A program made the translations under genes and the position numbers. A stretch of 64,000 bases of DNA from positions 186,001-250,000 of the forward strand of contig CANMDH010000001.1 in the NCBI GenBank assembly GCA_947496555.1, written 5' to 3'. The stretch is from an uncultured Aquimarina sp. (GTDB taxonomy: Bacteria > Bacteroidota > Bacteroidia > Flavobacteriales > Flavobacteriaceae). Under the pieces are notes generated by a model. It worked only from the letters and a program-made list of their open reading frames with translations. It searched no databases and was not told the origin of the DNA. Of the stretch, positions 60,757 through 64,000 are shown piece by piece. Positions within the stretch are counted from its first letter, which is position 1, and the number at the start of each line of letters is the position of its first letter.

Positions 60757-63360
60757 ATGAACTTTAATAATTTTACTATAAAATCACAAGAAGCCATACA
60801 GCAAGCACAGCAGCTTGCTCAAGGTTTTGGACACCAACAAATAGAAAACGAACATATTTTTAAAGCTATTTTTAATGTAGATGAAAATGTTCTTCCTTTT
60901 TTATTAAAAAAACTGAATGTAAATATTAAACTTTTGCAACAACTTTTGGATAGTACACTAGAAAGCTTTCCAAAAGTTAGTGGAGGAGAAATACAATTAT
61001 CGCGTGAAGCCGGCAAGTCTCTTAATGAAGCTAGTATCATTGCAAAAAAGATGAACGATGAATATGTTTCTATAGAGCATTTGGTTATCGCCATTTTTAA
61101 ATCTAAAAGTAAAATTGCTCAGATATTAAAAGATCAAGGGGTAACCGAAAAATATTTAACAGAAGCGATCAATGAGATCAGAAAAGGTGAACGCGTAACT
61201 TCACAAAGCGCCGAAGAAACCTATCAAGCTCTTAGCAAATATGCCAAAAACCTCAATGAAATGGCAGAAAACGGGAAGCTAGATCCGGTTATCGGACGTG
61301 ATGAAGAAATCAGAAGAGTTTTACAGATTCTTTCACGTAGAACCAAAAACAATCCCATGCTGGTTGGTGAACCAGGAGTTGGTAAAACTGCTATTGCCGA
61401 AGGACTCGCCCATCGAATCATTTCAGGTGATATTCCAGAAAATCTTAGGAACAAACAAATCTTCTCATTAGACATGGGAGCCTTGATCGCCGGCGCAAAA
61501 TTTAAGGGAGAATTCGAAGAACGCCTTAAAGCAGTTGTAAAAGAAGTAACTACAAGTGACGGAGATATTGTACTTTTTATAGATGAAATTCACACTCTGG
61601 TGGGTGCAGGAGGTGGTCAGGGAGCTATGGATGCCGCAAATATTTTAAAACCCGCTTTGGCAAGAGGTGAATTGCGTGCTATTGGAGCGACAACTCTTGA
61701 CGAATACCAAAAATACTTTGAAAAAGACAAGGCACTAGAAAGACGATTCCAGAAAATTACGGTAGATGAACCCGATACAGAAAGTGCCATCTCAATCCTT
61801 CGTGGTATCAAAGAAAAATACGAAGCACATCATAAGGTTCGTATCAAAGATGAAGCAATTATTGCTGCGGTAGAACTTTCTCAACGATATATCACCAATA
61901 GATTTTTACCCGATAAAGCTATTGATCTAATTGATGAAGCCGCATCAAAACTTCGCATGGAGATCAATTCTAAACCAGAAGAACTTGATGTTTTAGACCG
62001 TAAGATCATGCAACTCGAAATTGAAATTGAAGCTATAAAACGGGAAAATGACGAAACCAAATTAAAAGCATTGAATGCCGATCTTGCCAATATTAAAGAA
62101 GAACGTAATGAGATCTTCTCTAAATGGCAAAGCGAAAAAGAAGTTGTTGATGCAATTCAAAATACAAAGCAAAACATAGAAGAATTTAAGCTTGAAGCAG
62201 AACGTGCAGAGCGAAACGGTGACTATGGAAAAGTTGCAGAAATCAGGTACGGAAAGATTAAAGAAGCACAGGAAAAGCTGGAAAGTTTGCAGAAACAGCT
62301 AGAAGAGCAACAAAGTAGCTCCTCGTTGATACAAGAAGAAGTAACCAACGATGATATCGCCGAAGTAGTTGCAAAATGGACAGGAATACCAGTAACAAAA
62401 ATGCTGCAAAGTGAACGCGAAAAATTATTAGTACTAGAGAAAGAACTTCAAAAACGAGTTGTTGGACAAATTGAGGCTATACAAGCAGTAAGTGATGCCG
62501 TACGAAGAAGTCGAGCTGGATTGCAAGATCAGAAAAAACCTATAGGGTCTTTTCTGTTCCTGGGAACAACGGGTATCGGTAAAACAGAGCTGGCAAAAGC
62601 ACTGGCCGAATACCTTTTTGATAACGAAGCTGCCATGACTCGTATAGATATGAGTGAATATCAAGAGCGCCATGCCGTAAGTAGATTGGTAGGAGCACCT
62701 CCGGGATATGTAGGATATGATGAGGGCGGACAATTAACTGAAGCTGTTCGTAGAAAACCATATTCTGTGGTATTGCTTGATGAAATTGAAAAAGCGCATC
62801 CAGATACTTTTAATATTTTATTACAGGTTCTAGACGAAGGACGATTAACCGATAATAAAGGTAGGACTGCAGATTTTAGAAACACCATTATTATTATGAC
62901 AAGTAATATGGGTAGTCATATCATTCAAGATAAGCTCGAAGCCATTAAGGACATGGATACTGCCATGGAAGCTGCAAAAGTTGAAGTTCTTGGATTATTA
63001 AAGCAATCTGTACGGCCGGAGTTTCTAAATAGAATTGATGACATCGTCATGTTCTCACCTCTTACAAAAGCGAATATTCAAGAAATTGTAAGACTTCAAT
63101 TAAAGAACGTTTCTGAGATGTTGTCACAACAAAATATTACACTGGATGCCACAGAGGAAGCTATATCGTTTCTTTCTGAAAGAGGTTTTCAGCCAGAATT
63201 TGGTGCAAGACCAGTGAAACGGACTATTCAGAAGGAAGTGTTAAATAAGTTGTCAAAAGAGATTCTTGCAGGAAAAATTTCAACAGAAAGCAGCATCCTA
63301 CTTGACGAATTTGACGACAATTTAGTGTTTAGAAATCAAGCCGACTTAGTATCAGAATAA
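60757..63360 (+). CDS. clpB: ATP-dependent chaperone ClpB
   Basis: Hexameric disaggregase of 867 aa that works with DnaK. The N-domain is about 1-150; the first AAA+ module has Walker A GEPGVGKT and Walker B IVLFIDEIHTL; the middle coiled coil (about 405-525) marks ClpB over ClpA; the second AAA+ has Walker A GTTGIGKTEL, Walker B VVLLDEIEKAHPD, and the C-terminal FQPEFGARPVKRTI. Pore-loop tyrosine is in GAPPGYVGYDEGG. The TGIGKTEL variant differs by one residue from the usual TGVGKTEL. No clear HrcA-type CIRCE or other heat-shock operator is seen upstream. Confidence 0.97.
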   Translation: MNFNNFTIKSQEAIQQAQQLAQGFGHQQIENEHIFKAIFNVDENVLPFLLKKLNVNIKLLQQLLDSTLESFPKVSGGEIQLSREAGKSLNEASIIAKKMNDEYVSIEHLVIAIFKSKSKIAQILKDQGVTEKYLTEAINEIRKGERVTSQSAEETYQALSKYAKNLNEMAENGKLDPVIGRDEEIRRVLQILSRRTKNNPMLVGEPGVGKTAIAEGLAHRIISGDIPENLRNKQIFSLDMGALIAGAKFKGEFEERLKAVVKEVTTSDGDIVLFIDEIHTLVGAGGGQGAMDAANILKPALARGELRAIGATTLDEYQKYFEKDKALERRFQKITVDEPDTESAISILRGIKEKYEAHHKVRIKDEAIIAAVELSQRYITNRFLPDKAIDLIDEAASKLRMEINSKPEELDVLDRKIMQLEIEIEAIKRENDETKLKALNADLANIKEERNEIFSKWQSEKEVVDAIQNTKQNIEEFKLEAERAERNGDYGKVAEIRYGKIKEAQEKLESLQKQLEEQQSSSSLIQEEVTNDDIAEVVAKWTGIPVTKMLQSEREKLLVLEKELQKRVVGQIEAIQAVSDAVRRSRAGLQDQKKPIGSFLFLGTTGIGKTELAKALAEYLFDNEAAMTRIDMSEYQERHAVSRLVGAPPGYVGYDEGGQLTEAVRRKPYSVVLLDEIEKAHPDTFNILLQVLDEGRLTDNKGRTADFRNTIIIMTSNMGSHIIQDKLEAIKDMDTAMEAAKVEVLGLLKQSVRPEFLNRIDDIVMFSPLTKANIQEIVRLQLKNVSEMLSQQNITLDATEEAISFLSERGFQPEFGARPVKRTIQKEVLNKLSKEILAGKISTESSILLDEFDDNLVFRNQADLVSE

Positions 63361-63374
63361 TTATATAAAACCAC

Positions 63375-63424
63375 AAAAAAGCGAGTAATAATCGAAGTTT
63401 TAGTTAAAATTACTCGCTTTTTTT
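63375..63424 (+). terminator. Terminator after clpB
   Basis: AAAAAAGCGAGTAAT and ATTACTCGCTTTTTT form a perfect stem and run into Ts, 15 bp after the stop codon. It would also work on the other strand. Confidence 0.85.
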
Positions 63425-63561
63425 ATCCCTAATTAAAACACAACTTACTTGGCAAACTATTACGGTTTACGGTTTTACCGTAGTTATTAACAAACTTATT
63501 CCTACAATGGTTAATAACTAAATCTAGAAAAAAAACAGCTTTTAAGTACATTGCGCCTGCA

Positions 63562-64000
63562 ATGAAACCAACCTTATTATTACTTTTTCTTACCTCTAGC
63601 ATCTGTTTGGGTCAAAACCGAATTGGTTCTATTTCTGATATTAGTAATAAATATCAGTTGATCAGAGAATTGCTAGACACCAATGCTCTAAGACAGTATC
63701 ATACTGATTATTCTTGCGAAGAAACTTCTGAAAAAGGCTCACTTACATTCTATTATAATGGGAACGAATTGAAGCATATTGTTCATTCATACGAAAAAGG
63801 GCATGTAAAGTATAGAGATGAATTTTATGTTTGGGACGATCAATTATTCTTTCAGTATGCAATTCATAACATTTGGTACAAAGACTATGAAAGGAATAAA
63901 TACGGGAAGCGAAAAATTGTAAATGTTACGCTCACACTCGAGGAGCGATTTTATTTTAAGGATAATAGAATTATTAAATGTCAATTCAAGGATTTTGAAA
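63562..64000 (+). CDS. Secreted hypothetical protein (3' end outside window)
   Basis: An ATG at 63562 starts a frame that stays open to the window end (146 codons). The signal peptide is clear (MKPTLLLLFLTSSICLGQ). The visible mature part is beta-rich and polar (EKGSLTFYYNGNELKHIVHS, FYVWDDQLFFQYAIHNIW). I do not recognise a family. Codon use is like that of the neighbours. The short stretch before it (63465-63500) holds ACGGTTTACGGTTTTACCGT, a small inverted repeat that could be a regulatory site. Confidence 0.6.
   Translation, partial: MKPTLLLLFLTSSICLGQNRIGSISDISNKYQLIRELLDTNALRQYHTDYSCEETSEKGSLTFYYNGNELKHIVHSYEKGHVKYRDEFYVWDDQLFFQYAIHNIWYKDYERNKYGKRKIVNVTLTLEERFYFKDNRIIKCQFKDFE

Overview
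The window reads as the chromosome of a marine-type member of the Flavobacteriaceae (Bacteroidota). It is AT-rich, Shine-Dalgarno sequences are mostly absent, and several promoters carry the Bacteroidota -7 element TAnnTTTG. The gene content agrees: SusD/SusE, a type IX secretion C-terminal domain, a FecR/ECF sigma/TonB receptor trio, bacillithiol-linked YtxJ and many short lipoproteins with acidic N-termini after the lipobox. An Aquimarina-like organism is plausible, but the genus cannot be settled from this sequence. No rRNA, tRNA, CRISPR array or transposase was found.

Layout. 1-6.7 kb: the end of a starch/maltodextrin utilisation locus (SusD, SusE, two GH13 enzymes). 6.9-10.8 kb: a type I peptide exporter (C39 peptidase-ABC protein plus HlyD) with an S23 four-helix-bundle gene between the two halves. 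10.9-16.2 kb: two secreted peptidase/hydrolase genes, then an SDR enzyme and a TetR repressor with recognisable operators. 16.3-28.8 kb: mostly housekeeping (DsbD-like, TilS, PabB, FMN reductase, DEAD-box helicase, NYN protein), plus a complete subclass B1 metallo-beta-lactamase followed directly by an ABC exporter. 29-39.2 kb: an accessory island of lipoproteins, tandem paralogues, a fossil of a grasp-with-SPASM RiPP maturase, and a small RiPP-like regulon. 39.6-64 kb: mostly core genes (CDGSH protein, LytS/LytTR pair, lipoamide dehydrogenase, LspA, GlyA, FahA, ECF sigma/FecR/TonB receptor, YtxJ, ClpB).

The most interesting part is 34.5-37.1 kb. A 55-codon gene at 36894-37061 encodes a double-glycine-leader peptide with a Cys/Ser/Thr core, like Bacteroidota class I lanthipeptide precursors. 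Directly upstream is a TPR-transmembrane-AraC regulator gene. An 18-bp motif with a perfect ATTCTAGAAT core lies before the peptide gene and, as an inverted pair, before the regulator. The copies facing the peptide gene and the divergent 81-aa gene have the same orientation and nearly the same distance (30 and 31 nt) to a TAnnTTTG element. This suggests a dedicated activator site controlling a small peptide system. The regulator's probable native start is followed by an in-frame TGA at codon 3, so the strain may carry a silenced copy. No modification enzyme lies next to the peptide; the only exporter of the matching class is about 27 kb away.
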